The notes beneath the pieces were generated by a model. It was not told the DNA's origin and searched no databases. It saw only the letters and a list, made by a program, of their open reading frames with translations. Both the position numbers and the translations under genes were made by a program. From Harmothoe impar (lineage: Eukaryota > Annelida > Polychaeta > Phyllodocida > Polynoidae), in the NCBI GenBank assembly GCA_947462335.1, contig OX381716.1, forward strand, positions 8,752,861 through 8,816,860: a stretch of DNA of 64,000 bases, in the 5' to 3' direction. Positions 48,301 to 58,745 of this stretch are shown here, in pieces. The stretch's first letter is position 1; every line of letters begins with the position of its first letter.

Positions 48301-48807
48301 CTAACATTTAGGCCGGTATGCATTAAAGTAGTCCTAATCTTTTGATACCATCTTTTTCAGCATGAAAAATTGAACAAAAACGTTTTTCACCCCCAAAAAA
48401 TATTATTTGACATTTCTCACGTTTTTGCATTAAATATTGCCCAAATCATATTAAAAATGAGTCAAATATCATCCAAGTTCAGATGCCCAGCATTTCTAAA
48501 ATATTAGATGTATGTGCAAATGGATTCGGATATCCAGAGACAATATGCCATAGACTGCTGTCAGAAAAAATCATGGGATTCTACCAATTTTGAGGCAAAC
48601 CACAGGAGGTCAAAAATCTGCCAAAATTGGCCGAAAATCGGCGAGTAACTCGCATAAATGCGTGTACGGTCCTGTACTGTAAACTCGCAATAATGCGTGT
48701 ACGGTAAAGGAAGAGTTAAGCGAACTTGTCAGGAACAATTAAAGTTGCTTAAAACCCGGGGTTTCCTGCAACTTTAAGCAGCTTCGGGCCTGCTGAATGG
48801 CCGTAAT

Positions 48808-48960
48808 AAAAGTTGCTTAAAGTTGCAGAAATTTGATTAAACCCTGACGTGGAGGTTTGCAAAAAGTTGCAGAAACTTGATTAAACCTGGGCTTGGAGTT
48901 TTGCTTAAAGTTGCAGAAATTTGATTAAACCCTGACTTGGAGGTTTGCTTAAAGTGGATG
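48808..48960. repeat. Tandem repeat of about 52 bp
   Basis: Three to four units of GCTTAAAGTTGCAGAAATTT followed by GATTAAACCCTGACTTGGAG. Related GTTGCTTAAA pieces are scattered from 47,960 to 49,720. Confidence 0.7.
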
Positions 48961-49293
48961 AAATTTTACTAAACCCTGCTTAATATTTTTTCAAATATTG
49001 CCTGATAGTTTTCATAATTTCTTTCTTTTTTGAAATATGAACAGGGGTCTTTGTATTTTTATTCTTTGGGGGGGGGGGGGTCATCTTGTTGGGATATCTC
49101 TGGGGAGAAGGGAGGCTGGGGCCGGGTGCTGCAGGCTGTCATTGGGTGCGGATCAGGCTGCCCCAATCACTGCCACACCTCTCCCCCAGCTACCTGCCCC
49201 TCCAGGGCGCGTACAAGGTGTCATATAGGGGGTGCGGAGAAGGTGCCAGATAAAATATACACCAGCTATTAACAATGTATATCGGGCCTGTGT

Positions 49294-49548
49294 CTCCCCT
49301 CACCTGTTCCAGGCCTCCCCTCACCTGTTCCCGGCCTCCTCTCACCTGTTCCCGGCCTCCCCTCACCTGTCCCCTGTCTCCCCTCACCTGTTCCCGGCCC
49401 CCCTCCCCTGTTCCCGGCCTCCCCTCACCTGTCCCCTGCCTCCCCTCACCTGTTCCCGGCCCCCCCTCCCCTGTTCCCGGCCTCCCCTCACCTGTCCCCT
49501 GCATTTCCATACCTATCCCCGGCCTCCTCTCACCTGTTCCCGGTCTTG
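49294..49548. repeat. C-rich minisatellite of about 20 bp
   Basis: About twelve units of CTCCCCTCACCTGTTCCCGG type, with CTGTCCCCTG variants. The open frames across it on both strands are repeat artefacts. Confidence 0.85.
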
Positions 49549-50963
49549 AGAGGAAGGTTAATGTTCCTGAATACTAGTAGGGCTTAAGATTACAATTTTC
49601 GGTCCTACTCCCTAGTTTAATTAAATATTAAAGTTGCAGGAAAGGAGGTATGTTATTAAAGTAAGTGAAATCTGCTGACAAGCTGCAAGCCCTGCTTTAA
49701 GGTGATGATTAAAGTTGCAACAAAAAGCATGTATCAAAGGACTAGAAAGTTGACGGCTCATGCAGTGTTGTCATCATGTGACAGTTATTTAAATAATTTC
49801 GCATCTTCCCTAATTTCATCTAATCACACCATTAGAATTTATTCATCTCCAAAGTATATTTCAAGATTCATGCCATCTATGAAAATAATGGAGATGAAAA
49901 CAGAGATTTCATATACTTTCTTACCATTCAGTTGTGGAAACATTTGAGATGGCATTTCTGACAGAAAACGCAACCTATGATGACATCCATAGAGGAACTA
50001 TGTTAACAAAGCACTGTCTGTGTGTTAATTTTGGTTTATTTATCATGAACCCTCCATTAACCACTCTTTATTACAAATCCTGTTAGCACAACAGTCAGCT
50101 CTTATCCAGCAGTGACAGTTGGCTTGTCAGATTCCCAGTCTGCACGCACCGCTAACTTCACTCCGCTGAAACCTCAATTTCCTATTTATCAATTAAAGAC
50201 AGGCATAGCACCATCATGTCTTAAGATAGATACAGCTGTGACAGTAACTAATAACATCAACTGCATTCCCCTGAAAATTCAATTTCCTATTGAACAATTA
50301 AAGGCAGGCATAGCACTTTTGTGTCTGAAAATAGATACAGTAGTGTAAAGTAACTATTGACATCTGCACCTTGGTATATTAAACCTCAGGGCTGTATACA
50401 ATTTCCATTGACTTGTCTTGATACATTAATGCAGGACATGCCTTGATGTGTTAAATTCCTTTCAGTTTGTCATAAAAGTATGCCATAATTTCAGGCATTG
50501 ACTTCTGATGATAACATAAATGTACCGCATATGATTATTTAGGCTTCAGAAATAAGAACCTACTCATCTTGTGAGAGAAGTCCTGTAAAGATTTAGTGAG
50601 CTAATTAACTGAAAAAATGACACAATGAGTGCTGAACCTGTTTAATCATCTTCCCATGTCAAGGTGATGCCTGTTTTTGACAAGCATTGTTTAAAGAGTA
50701 GTTGCCTGTCACTTTGGAAAGATTTTTTATTCACATTTTAACAACAAAGTGACCCAAACTGACAATTCACATTCTGGCTTGACTTGGCCTTCAACATTGT
50801 TAAGGATTACTTTTTAAACCCTTCAATTTGAAATGGCTCTGACAGGGTGTAAAACTATGTTTCATCTCAGGTATCGATATCATTGAAAATACTGTCATTC
50901 TTTACATTATGTATTTAACTGTTACGCTGCATATTTCTCACTCAAAAACACAACGAATCTTAA

Positions 50964-51168
50964 AGATTGTGTATCAGCTAATATACTTCCCAAACCTTTT
51001 CTTCAAAATGGATATCACTTCAATGCCATGGGTTCTATTATCATTTTAGCTGATAAACAGTGCAAGATATTCTTCTATTATTATACGATATGGGCTTACA
51101 GCGTGCTTTTTACGTGATATGCACATTCTTATATTGGTGCATACAGGAGACTTGAGGGGGTGCATATA
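50964..51168. other. AT-rich spacer
   Basis: Nothing recognised between the segmental duplication and the inverted repeats at 51,169. Confidence 0.4.
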
Positions 51169-51269
51169 TGGATATCAGAACGATTCTGAATGGGGATTTC
51201 AGAATCGTTCTGATATCCTGAATATCAGAACGATTCTGAATGGGAGCGGATATCAGAACGATTCTGAAG
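51169..51269. repeat. Alternating inverted 18-bp repeats
   Basis: Four copies of ATATCAGAACGATTCTGA, one of them inverted, so neighbouring copies can form a hairpin of 20 or more base pairs. The core AGAANNNTTCT is itself a dyad. Confidence 0.75.
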
Positions 51270-51290
51270 ATCCTCAGCCATAAAATCCGA

Positions 51291-51362
51291 GGTTACATGG
51301 AGACTCGAACAGGCTACATCAAGACTTGAAGTCAGACGTGCTAACCATCACGCCGTGGAGGC
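51291..51362 (-). repeat. tRNA-like sequence (tRNA-derived SINE head)
   Basis: The minus strand has an A-box-like GTGATGGTTAGCACG and a B-box-like GTTCGAGTC at tRNA spacing, but the acceptor ends do not pair and the anticodon arm is poor. A SINE head or decayed tRNA is more likely than a working tRNA. Confidence 0.5.
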
Positions 51363-51604
51363 GCTGGTAGAGGGAGGTGGCGAAACAAGGAGTCTACAGG
51401 CGGATTTCCAGCCCTGTAGGACCATTATTTACCGAGTTACAGAAGAAAAGGCATTTTTTGGTATAGTTTCTTTGAAAATCAATATTTTTTTCTAATTTCT
51501 TTTTTACTATAAAGGTAAAAGTTGGACTTTACTTAGCCTTTCGTTAAAATAATTCTAGGGATTTTTTTTCACATAGAAATAGGCATTTTGAAAATGGTTC
51601 GTTT

Positions 51605-51672
51605 CCACCCAGGATCGATCCGGGTACCCCTGGGGTGTGAGGCGAAGTCGCTAGCGCCCATGCCAATCCGGC
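51605..51672 (-). repeat. Second tRNA-like sequence
   Basis: The minus strand shows GGCATGGGCGCTAGCGAC (A-box like) and CCCGGATCGATCCTGGG (B-box like, with a palindromic stem). It ends about 30 bases before the terminus of copy C. Confidence 0.45.
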
Positions 51673-51703
51673 TGTGTTAACTCTGGAGGGAAACGCCAGT
51701 GTA

Positions 51704-52584
51704 AGTAGTATAGTATGTATCGGAACGGGACTATGGTTAACTACTGTTTATTACTCAATCGACCTGCAGCCAATCAGAGGCCTCCATTTGGTCACGTGAC
51801 CGGAAGTGACCTACTTAGGGGATTAGTGGTGACGTCCCGTGACCTAGTTAGCCAATCAGAGGCCGCCATTTGGTCACGTGACCGGAAGTGACGTCATATG
51901 ACCTACTTATGGACCGGAAGTGACGTCATATGACCTACTTAGGGGACCGGAAGTGACGTCATATGACCTAATTTAGGATCACGTGACCGGAAGTGACCTG
52001 ATGAGTCACGTGAGCGGAAGTGATGTCACATGACCTAATGGCCAACCGGAAATGAGTGACCTCATTGAGGATCACGTGACCGGAAGTGACGTCATGAGAC
52101 TTAATGAAGAGATGAGCGTCTTTAAGGGGTCACGCGCTTTAAAATGTGATTTTTTTTTTTTTTTTGGAGGAGGAGGAGGAGGAGGAGGAGGAGGAGGAGG
52201 ATAAGGAGAGGAGGAGGAGGAGGAGGAGATGGAGAGGAGGAGGAGAAGGAGGAGGAGGCGAGTCTCTTATTTTTTTCGGTAAACTAATAAAAAACACTAC
52301 GATATAAGTTTATTTTTAATTTTTATTGATTTACGAGCGACTGGAAGTGACTTATTGAACTAGGTAGAAGCGTTCTTTAGAGTGTATAAGGGGGGAGGGG
52401 AGGGGAGGGGAGGGGGGGAGGGGGGCCCCTTTAAGATGCATGGGGAGGGGGGCGCTTTTAGGATGCATGGGGCGGGTGGGGGGGGGGAGGGGGGAAGGGG
52501 GGAGGGGGGCACTCTAGGGGGGTGGGGGGGGCACTCTAAGGGGCGTTTGTCTCTTTTAAGAAAAAAAGAAAAGAAAAGATTTCA
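51704..52584. repeat. Terminal inverted repeat and subterminal blocks of copy C
   Basis: E-box, ETS, CRE and CCAAT-type sites as in the other copies (51,704-52,110), then a GGA-triplet run (52,167-52,258) and a G-rich block (52,389-52,550). It is the inverse of 61,174-62,060 in copy B. Confidence 0.85.
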
Positions 52585-52625
52585 ATCGAGAGACACGCTT
52601 CTTCCTCTCGAGAGGAAGAAGCGTG
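52585..52625. repeat. Palindrome of copy C, split by copy B; left target duplication
   Basis: The left arm and most of the right arm of the 40-bp palindrome are present, then copy B begins. AGCGTG at 52,620-52,625 is the left copy of the target duplication. Confidence 0.92.
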
Positions 52626-53170
52626 AGTAGTATAGTATGTATCGGAACGGGACTATAGTTAAGTACTGTTTATTACTCAATCGACATGCAGCCAATCAGA
52701 GGCCTCCATTTGGTCACGTGACCGGAAGTGACCTACTTAGGGGATGAGTGGTGCATTCTGGGTAACCCTGCAGCCAATCAGAGGCCACCATTTGGTCACG
52801 TGACCGGAAGTGACCTACTTAGGGGATTAGTGGTGCATTCTGGGTAACCTACTGACCTACTTAGGGGACCGGAAGTGACGTCATATGACTTAATTTAGGA
52901 TCACGTGACCGGAAGTGACCTGATGAGTCACGTGAGCGGAAGTGACGTCACATGACCTAATGGCCGACCGGAAGTGAGTGACCTCATTGAGGATCACGTG
53001 ACCGGAAGTGACTTGATTGATCACGTGAGCGGAAGAAGAAGTTTTTTGTTTAGGAAGTGAGGGTCTTTAGGATCACGTGACTGGAAGCTACGTCGTCACA
53101 TGAGTGACGCTTTAAGAGACTGCGCGACTTACTAGTAAAAGAAGACGTATGAAAATAAAAACACAACAAT
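52626..53170. repeat. Left terminal inverted repeat of copy B
   Basis: 52,626-53,035 carries at least seven CGGAAGTGA cores, several GTCACGTGAC palindromes, TGACGTCA and GCCAATCAGAGG sites. 53,040-53,165 matches the inverse of the stretch just after the death-domain gene. The G-rich block and palindrome of the right end are missing, so the two ends are unequal (about 545 versus 1,078 bases). Confidence 0.85.
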
Positions 53171-53195
53171 ATTTTATTTTATTTTTTTTATTTCT
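53165..53195 (-). terminator. Poly(A) signals downstream of the polymerase
   Basis: On the minus strand, about 65-95 bases after the polymerase stop, several overlapping AATAAA hexamers lie in an A-rich run. Confidence 0.4.
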
Positions 53196-53258
53196 TTTTT
53201 TTTCAATCTTGATAAACACTCTATTTTTGAAAAGATGCACACGCTTATTTTTTTTTTT

Positions 53259-56200
53259 TCATATCTCTAAAGGACTCGTTGTCACACCGTCAGAATGCAC
53301 GCGACGCTTATAATACAAGTAGCGCACGCCGTCTTTCTCTATGGTGTAGGTGACCATTTTGTTTCGCACCACTTTGAAGTTTCTATTTACAGCAATGAGA
53401 GTTTTTCGTTGGCGAAGAACATCCAAGAAGTCGTCTGGTTCCTGAGGGTTTTGTTTCTTCTGTACGCCTTTTGCACTCCATTTTTTGGATTTTCTTTCAC
53501 CGGTGTCGCTGACTCGATCGTAGCAAATGTAAGTCTTAGGGTTGAGACTTAGGATCCCGTCACCTTCCCACTCCGCTTTCATAAGCCCCGAAGTTCTCAG
53601 ATCGTGAAGGTACCGTCTCTCACAACATCCGCCGGGCGGCGGACACCATTCTCGCACTCTTTCCGTTTTTGTCTTCACGAAAAGCTCTAAGTGATCGTCG
53701 CACACCGCTGTCGGAAGCCACTTTCGTTTCTCTCTGAAGTACGTCTCTCTCAGGCGAGGTTTGACTAGGTCATCCAACGTGTCACCGCTGAGAGCCATGT
53801 AAAGACTGTCGGTGTCCATTTGACAAAGGGCATAATCGCGCCGATCGACGAATCTATCCAAGAAGTCGTATGTGAACTCTAACATTTTCAACTTCGCGTA
53901 CTGGTATACCATGAACCCTATTTGAATAGGGAGGTTGTTGTTGACTGTTTTCGGTTGTAGTTCGACTTCAAACAGATCGGAACTCAACTCGGACGCCTTT
54001 TTGAAGCGCCACGAATTGGCCAATAGTTCGAACTTCCGACTGTCAGTGTATCTCACCGCCGTGTGTTTTTCTTTGTTGCAGATTGTTTTACCGTACGTAG
54101 CGTTTCCCATTAACTTGTAACAGTCTGACAGAATTTTCTCGTTCTCGTTCACGTCGCCACGTCTTTGCGCCGCCGTTACTTCGTCCGCGAAACCGGCAAA
54201 GGAGCGTTTAGGTAGGTATTCTACCACCAGCTGCACTTTGGTGACTATCAAACCGTGCTCTAAATACCACTTGAGAAGCGGCGTTCCCAAGAGAATATTT
54301 TTTCCGTGGTAACTCCCTATCAGACATCTCTGAGGCGTGTTCAACAGCTTTTCTTCCTGCGCAAAGTCTGACATGTGAGGTCCTATGTCCGATTTTGAAA
54401 CGGTCGCGTTCTTGAAAACGGGGGTCATTTCTTCGAAGTAGTCTCGTAGGTGAGGCGGCGTAGTGATGTCCACTTGAACTAAACCGAACATTTTCTCCTC
54501 TTTCACAGCGGAAAGGATGTCGCTCTCGCTCATCGCGTTTCGCGACACTTTCAAAGCGTCAACCTTCCAGCGTTGTTGGGAGGCCTTGACCCGCTCATCT
54601 CGACGCTTCATCTCTCGCCATTCGCACTTCCACACGACGACCAGCTTGTGACCTAGCGCTTTCAAGTAAGCGCTTACTCTGGTCGTTCTGTCGCGTCTCT
54701 CCTCTCTCAGTGAAGCGCACTGATATCGGTGCGACGGTATGCACTCGTGAGCGTGGAACCAACACCCGTGAAACTGGAAAACCGTATTAGAGGCCGCGTG
54801 AAACCCGTCCACGCGAATTCTCCGACAGCCTACAACCATCTCGCCGCCGTTCAAAGCGTGGCGCAGTTTCACGTCGCGGTCGTGCTCTACGAAGCGTAAC
54901 CACTCCAAAGCGCTGTGAGAGTTTCTTTGCCTAATTTCGGGCTTGAACTCGGTCTCGGGCCGTCTCACCGCGTAATAGCCCGTGCAGTGCGCTTCACTCA
55001 TGCAGCGCAAGTACAGAGAGTTAGCGTCTAGTCCTAGGATGTGTTGGCACGGTCTCGCTTCTTCGCCGTACTTGTGCTCCCTTATCCGCGTGGTGCCCTT
55101 CTCGTGAAATCTATGGAAGATGATGGAAGGACCGCCGACTAGATTTTCTTTGATCAGAGCGTGGAGGACGGCGTCGAACTGGGGGAACGTTGTGAACGCG
55201 TCTTCTAGGTTTTGGAAGAGGAACCGTAAAGTCAAACCGGCGAGAGAAACTCCGTCTTTCAACATGTCAATGCCGCGATCTTGGAAAAATTTAGCGTGAT
55301 TTTTCAGAGCTTCTATGAAAGGTTTGACGTCTTTGTTGTTGTAGTGGATCAAGTAGTCTTCCATAGTTTGCATCTTCTCGTCGGACCAAACTTTCTGACA
55401 TGCGGCGTAGTCGGATTCGGACATTTTGACGCCCGTCAGCTCGCTGTCGAAAGCCGATCTCGGTGGCAGCGTTCTGTTTGCCAGTTTCCTGGTAGACGTC
55501 ATCCATTCGTAAGGAAAGTGACCTTTCTCTTCGTTCCTGGTGAAAGCTCGCAAATAGGTCGCGTAGTTGTAACCGGGTGCCAAATAGTTGACTACGTCCA
55601 AGAAAACCGTGTGCTGTGTGTAAACCGCCAAGTATTGATTGCTTCTCTTTATGACGCTGAATTCTTGGTTTCTTCGGTCTCCGGAGGCAAAGAACGAGTG
55701 AAGGCGTATTTTGATCAGGTTCAAGTCATAACGCCCCGAGTTGAAGCCCACGACTGGAGCTTGACGGATGTATCTCAGAAGACGCTTCTTCAGTTGAACT
55801 AACGGGTGTCTGGTCTGAGCCGCAGCGAAGCCGCCTGGAGAAGGGGTGAACGTCGCCTCCTCCAGCAGGAGAGCTTCACCTATCGCCGCATCTAACTTCG
55901 CTAAGGTCGGTCGGTAAAGTTCTAGCACAGCTTCCCCGATGACTTTGGCGTTCTCGTTTATGTGATTTAAAACTCGGTCCAACAAGGGGTTGGAATCTGC
56001 GTCGGATTCTCTGACGAAGCAGACGGGCCCCTCCCACCCCGGAAAGTCGGATGCGACGCTAGCCGACAAAGGGACGTGATCCCACAGCAGGGACACGTGT
56101 TCCGTCGACGGTTCTTTGCACGGTCTGAAGAAAGCCTCGAAATCGAAGGCGATCTTGTAAGGGTAGATTCCGGAATGTCCGTCGGGGGGAAAAATGGAGA

Positions 56201-57383
56201 AGTCTGCTAGCGCTTCGAAAATCGTTCTCGAATTTTGGTAGATGCCACCTACGTAGCGCAACTTGACTTGTCGGCAAGAGGAAAGCTGGTTCCTGTGTCT
56301 CTTCAGCAAGAACTCGGTGGTGAACGCCGCCTTACACTTGCAACATTCGTATATGCCCGCGTACGCGTTGAAGTCCGTGACGAGAGAGACGTGCAAACCG
56401 CCTTTCGCCGTCAGGTGTAGGTTGACTTTACCTCGGGCGGCCAGAGTTCTGGAAGGTGGTCTGATCAGAGTAACGCGTCTTCTCAACTTCCGCCCCGGCA
56501 CTTGACGCGACGCGGTGTAAACCGCTATCTGTACGTCAAACAAGTTCTCTAACGCGGGTAAGTCGCGGATGTTCAGACCCGGAAAGGATTCAGGTGTGGC
56601 AGCGGGACAGAACTGACGTAACAAATCTGAAGCGCGCTTGCTGGTGTTGTATAAGTGAAAGGAAATGCAGCGGAAGATGCAGAGGTTGTCCTTGTTGGGA
56701 AAATCTAACACGCCGCTTCTCTTTCCAACTCGACCGGCCTGAGTGATCCTACCGCCTATGGGGAATTCCCCCAGTCCCATGTAAACGCAAATGTTCAAAT
56801 TGGTAGGAAAAAGAACGTGCCACTTGGTGTCAGCGTCGCAAAGTTTCCGTACTTCCTCGCAAGCGACGGTGTTTTCCATCTTTGAGAGGAGCTCTTCCAA
56901 AGTTTCTGAATTAGTTATAGTAGGGAGCGGTTGTATGAGAGTTGCGTTGTTCTGGGAGGCGTGAAAGTAGCGCAGTTTGCTCTTGTCTTCTCTGTGTTGT
57001 AAGAGTAAGCCTACCGAGAAACCCACTTTGTATCTGAATCTTTGTGTCAAGTGAATGCGACGCATAGTATCTACAGCGTCACTCAACTTGCCGGTTGGTA
57101 GCCTGAAGTTTGTTACACTCACGCGAGTCCCGTGCATCCTGACGCCCGTTTGTATCGCAGGCCAATTCGCCGTGAACGTTTCCTCCCTGTTCGGTACAGC
57201 ACATATGCGCGGAGGGACGGTCACCCCGTCCAGAGATTCGCGTCGACAGGCGATCTTTCGGCAATCGCCTTCGCCGCATAGAGGGCAAAACTTAGGTACT
57301 ACTCTACAATTTTCTACGTGTCTCTCGTGGTTGTACGGTCTTTTGAACATTTTGAAACACTTTTCGCATACGTACTGTGTCAT
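53259..57383 (-). CDS. Protein-primed-type family B DNA polymerase, intact
   Basis: 1,374 aa from ATG 57,383 (a GTG 12 bases upstream is also open). Residues below count from the ATG. C2H2-type fingers lie at 4-46 and about 346-370, with an LCIFRCISFHL-containing module between, as in many invertebrate Maverick polymerases. Exonuclease: DFE at 414-416, FNSGRYD at 547-553, YNNKD at 681-685. Polymerase: motif A DANSLY at 786-791, motif B KLMGNATYG at 1,090-1,098, motif C DTDS at 1,190-1,193, KTY at 1,283-1,285. Between motifs A and B a VDGFHAA...FQFHGCWFH segment resembles the nuclease-like insert of Maverick polymerases. All catalytic residues are present, so this copy looks functional. It would copy the element from its ends, acting with the upstream PC4-like protein. 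Confidence 0.93.
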   Translation of the reverse strand: MTQYVCEKCFKMFKRPYNHERHVENCRVVPKFCPLCGEGDCRKIACRRESLDGVTVPPRICAVPNREETFTANWPAIQTGVRMHGTRVSVTNFRLPTGKLSDAVDTMRRIHLTQRFRYKVGFSVGLLLQHREDKSKLRYFHASQNNATLIQPLPTITNSETLEELLSKMENTVACEEVRKLCDADTKWHVLFPTNLNICVYMGLGEFPIGGRITQAGRVGKRSGVLDFPNKDNLCIFRCISFHLYNTSKRASDLLRQFCPAATPESFPGLNIRDLPALENLFDVQIAVYTASRQVPGRKLRRRVTLIRPPSRTLAARGKVNLHLTAKGGLHVSLVTDFNAYAGIYECCKCKAAFTTEFLLKRHRNQLSSCRQVKLRYVGGIYQNSRTIFEALADFSIFPPDGHSGIYPYKIAFDFEAFFRPCKEPSTEHVSLLWDHVPLSASVASDFPGWEGPVCFVRESDADSNPLLDRVLNHINENAKVIGEAVLELYRPTLAKLDAAIGEALLLEEATFTPSPGGFAAAQTRHPLVQLKKRLLRYIRQAPVVGFNSGRYDLNLIKIRLHSFFASGDRRNQEFSVIKRSNQYLAVYTQHTVFLDVVNYLAPGYNYATYLRAFTRNEEKGHFPYEWMTSTRKLANRTLPPRSAFDSELTGVKMSESDYAACQKVWSDEKMQTMEDYLIHYNNKDVKPFIEALKNHAKFFQDRGIDMLKDGVSLAGLTLRFLFQNLEDAFTTFPQFDAVLHALIKENLVGGPSIIFHRFHEKGTTRIREHKYGEEARPCQHILGLDANSLYLRCMSEAHCTGYYAVRRPETEFKPEIRQRNSHSALEWLRFVEHDRDVKLRHALNGGEMVVGCRRIRVDGFHAASNTVFQFHGCWFHAHECIPSHRYQCASLREERRDRTTRVSAYLKALGHKLVVVWKCEWREMKRRDERVKASQQRWKVDALKVSRNAMSESDILSAVKEEKMFGLVQVDITTPPHLRDYFEEMTPVFKNATVSKSDIGPHMSDFAQEEKLLNTPQRCLIGSYHGKNILLGTPLLKWYLEHGLIVTKVQLVVEYLPKRSFAGFADEVTAAQRRGDVNENEKILSDCYKLMGNATYGKTICNKEKHTAVRYTDSRKFELLANSWRFKKASELSSDLFEVELQPKTVNNNLPIQIGFMVYQYAKLKMLEFTYDFLDRFVDRRDYALCQMDTDSLYMALSGDTLDDLVKPRLRETYFREKRKWLPTAVCDDHLELFVKTKTERVREWCPPPGGCCERRYLHDLRTSGLMKAEWEGDGILSLNPKTYICYDRVSDTGERKSKKWSAKGVQKKQNPQEPDDFLDVLRQRKTLIAVNRNFKVVRNKMVTYTIEKDGVRYLYYKRRVHSDGVTTSPLEI

Positions 57384-57569
57384 GTTTTTTTTCACTCAGT
57401 TACCAACTACTTAGCCGTCTAACTATCTATCTATCTATCAATCTATCAGTCTATCTATCTATCTATTTATCTTTCTGTCTGCTGTCTGTGTATCCGTCTG
57501 TCTGTCTCATACAGCGTACGTCAAACGCTGTGTGTGTGTATGTGTGCGCGCGTGAGCGTTGAGCGTCTC
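57384..57569. repeat. Tetranucleotide repeats between polymerase and PC4-like genes, copy B
   Basis: CTAT and GTCT-type runs as in copy A, with different unit numbers. No TATA box seen. Confidence 0.7.
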
Positions 57570-58708
57570 TCATTCCGAATCTATGGCGAGATATTTCAGA
57601 ATGATCTCTGTTTTGTCATCCAACTCTTTGAGCGCTCTGGCGGACAGCGTCACTCCCTGCTGTGTGAGTTTTTTGTCAGGACCTTCGTACTTGCGCACGT
57701 GGATGAGGTTCTTACCGCTGTAGTAGCTCACAGCTGCGTACACTTCGCCCTCCTCATCCAGCACTGCGAACCAGGGGGTGTGATTAGGTTTTCCTTGCGC
57801 AGCCGCTGTGTCGCGTATGCGCACCACTGCGCGGATATCGGCGATGCGTGCTATTAGCTCGCGCAGCGCGTCGGCCGTGAAGTGCACTCGCTTGCTTCTG
57901 GTCAGAGACGCCTCTTTCACCTGGCCGTCTTTTGTGTAGCGCGGCCTCCTAGACAGTCTAGCCACGTCCTCCCAGATCTCCAGCGTCAAAGCTCCGTCTA
58001 AGCAGAACTCTAACCCGAGAAGACGGGAGAAGGTTTTCTCTGCTTCTTCTCGTCCATCTCGTTCTTTTTCTTGTATTTTTCTCTTCTTACTAGGCCTTGT
58101 TGTTCTGGAACTCACCTTTGAACGTTTCACACCCGCAGGATGAGTAACACCATCAGCGTGAGCTGAATCAGCAGCAGAACCGATAGCAGGAGCAGCGTCA
58201 GCGCTGGTGGTATCCGAGGCCTCGTTGTTGGAACAGCGCAGCCACACGCCGTCGGTGCTGAGTGTAGCGGTAGAAGATGAAGCGCCGCCGCCCTCGTAAG
58301 GTGGCGGTGAGGGCAGTCGCCACGGACCGGACGGGACGCTACTAGTGGAAGTGAGGTCGAAAGGTCGAAGAGGGAAGCCGAAAAACGTACCGCCCACCCC
58401 TTTCCCTTCGGGTTGTTCGTACGCCTCGTCGTCAGCGTCGTTCTCTGTCTCACCCTGTTGCTGCTGCTCCTCCTCCTCCTCCTCTTCTTCTCGGTTTAGT
58501 GGCTGAGTGTCCGAATAGCTGTCACTCTCAGCGCGAGCGGCGTCGAGGGCGTCGGTCGATGTAGTGGTGGAGGAGAGGGGCTGTGCAACGTGCGGCAGGT
58601 CATCAAAGTCATCAACAGTAGTGGGGAGGTAAAAACCCGGTTGCCAGTACTGCGCTGTGCCAGGAGCGTTGTCGTCAGTAGTAGTAGCGGTAGCAGCAGG
58701 TGCAGCAG

Positions 58709-58745
<37 letters not shown>

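Larger units (their letters stand above)
47745..49938. repeat. 1.8-kb insertion flanked by ~180-bp direct repeats
   Basis: 47,745-47,930 and 49,768-49,938 are near-identical (shared GTGACAGTTATTTA-like and CATGCCATCTATGAAAATAATG blocks). Only one such segment exists in copy 1 (about 22,520-22,685). The intervening DNA holds the GTTGCAG repeats and the C-rich minisatellite. Either an insertion with duplicated flanks or an unequal tandem duplication would explain it. Confidence 0.7.
45350..50963. repeat. Segmental duplication, copy 2
   Basis: Colinear with 19,855-23,724. It lacks that copy's MITE and repeat insertion but carries its own 1.8-kb insertion (about 47,936-49,767). Confidence 0.85.

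Noticed and set aside
49190..49577. Gly/Glu- or Pro/Cys-rich frames on both strands
   Set aside because: Direct product of the 20-bp C-rich minisatellite.
51291..51362. Functional tRNA gene
   Set aside because: A- and B-box-like motifs are present, but the acceptor stem and anticodon arm do not pair properly.
52382..52630. 82-aa Gly-rich frame (and relatives at 6,763-7,005 and 61,065-61,392)
   Set aside because: It reads through the G-rich subterminal block and palindrome and differs between copies.
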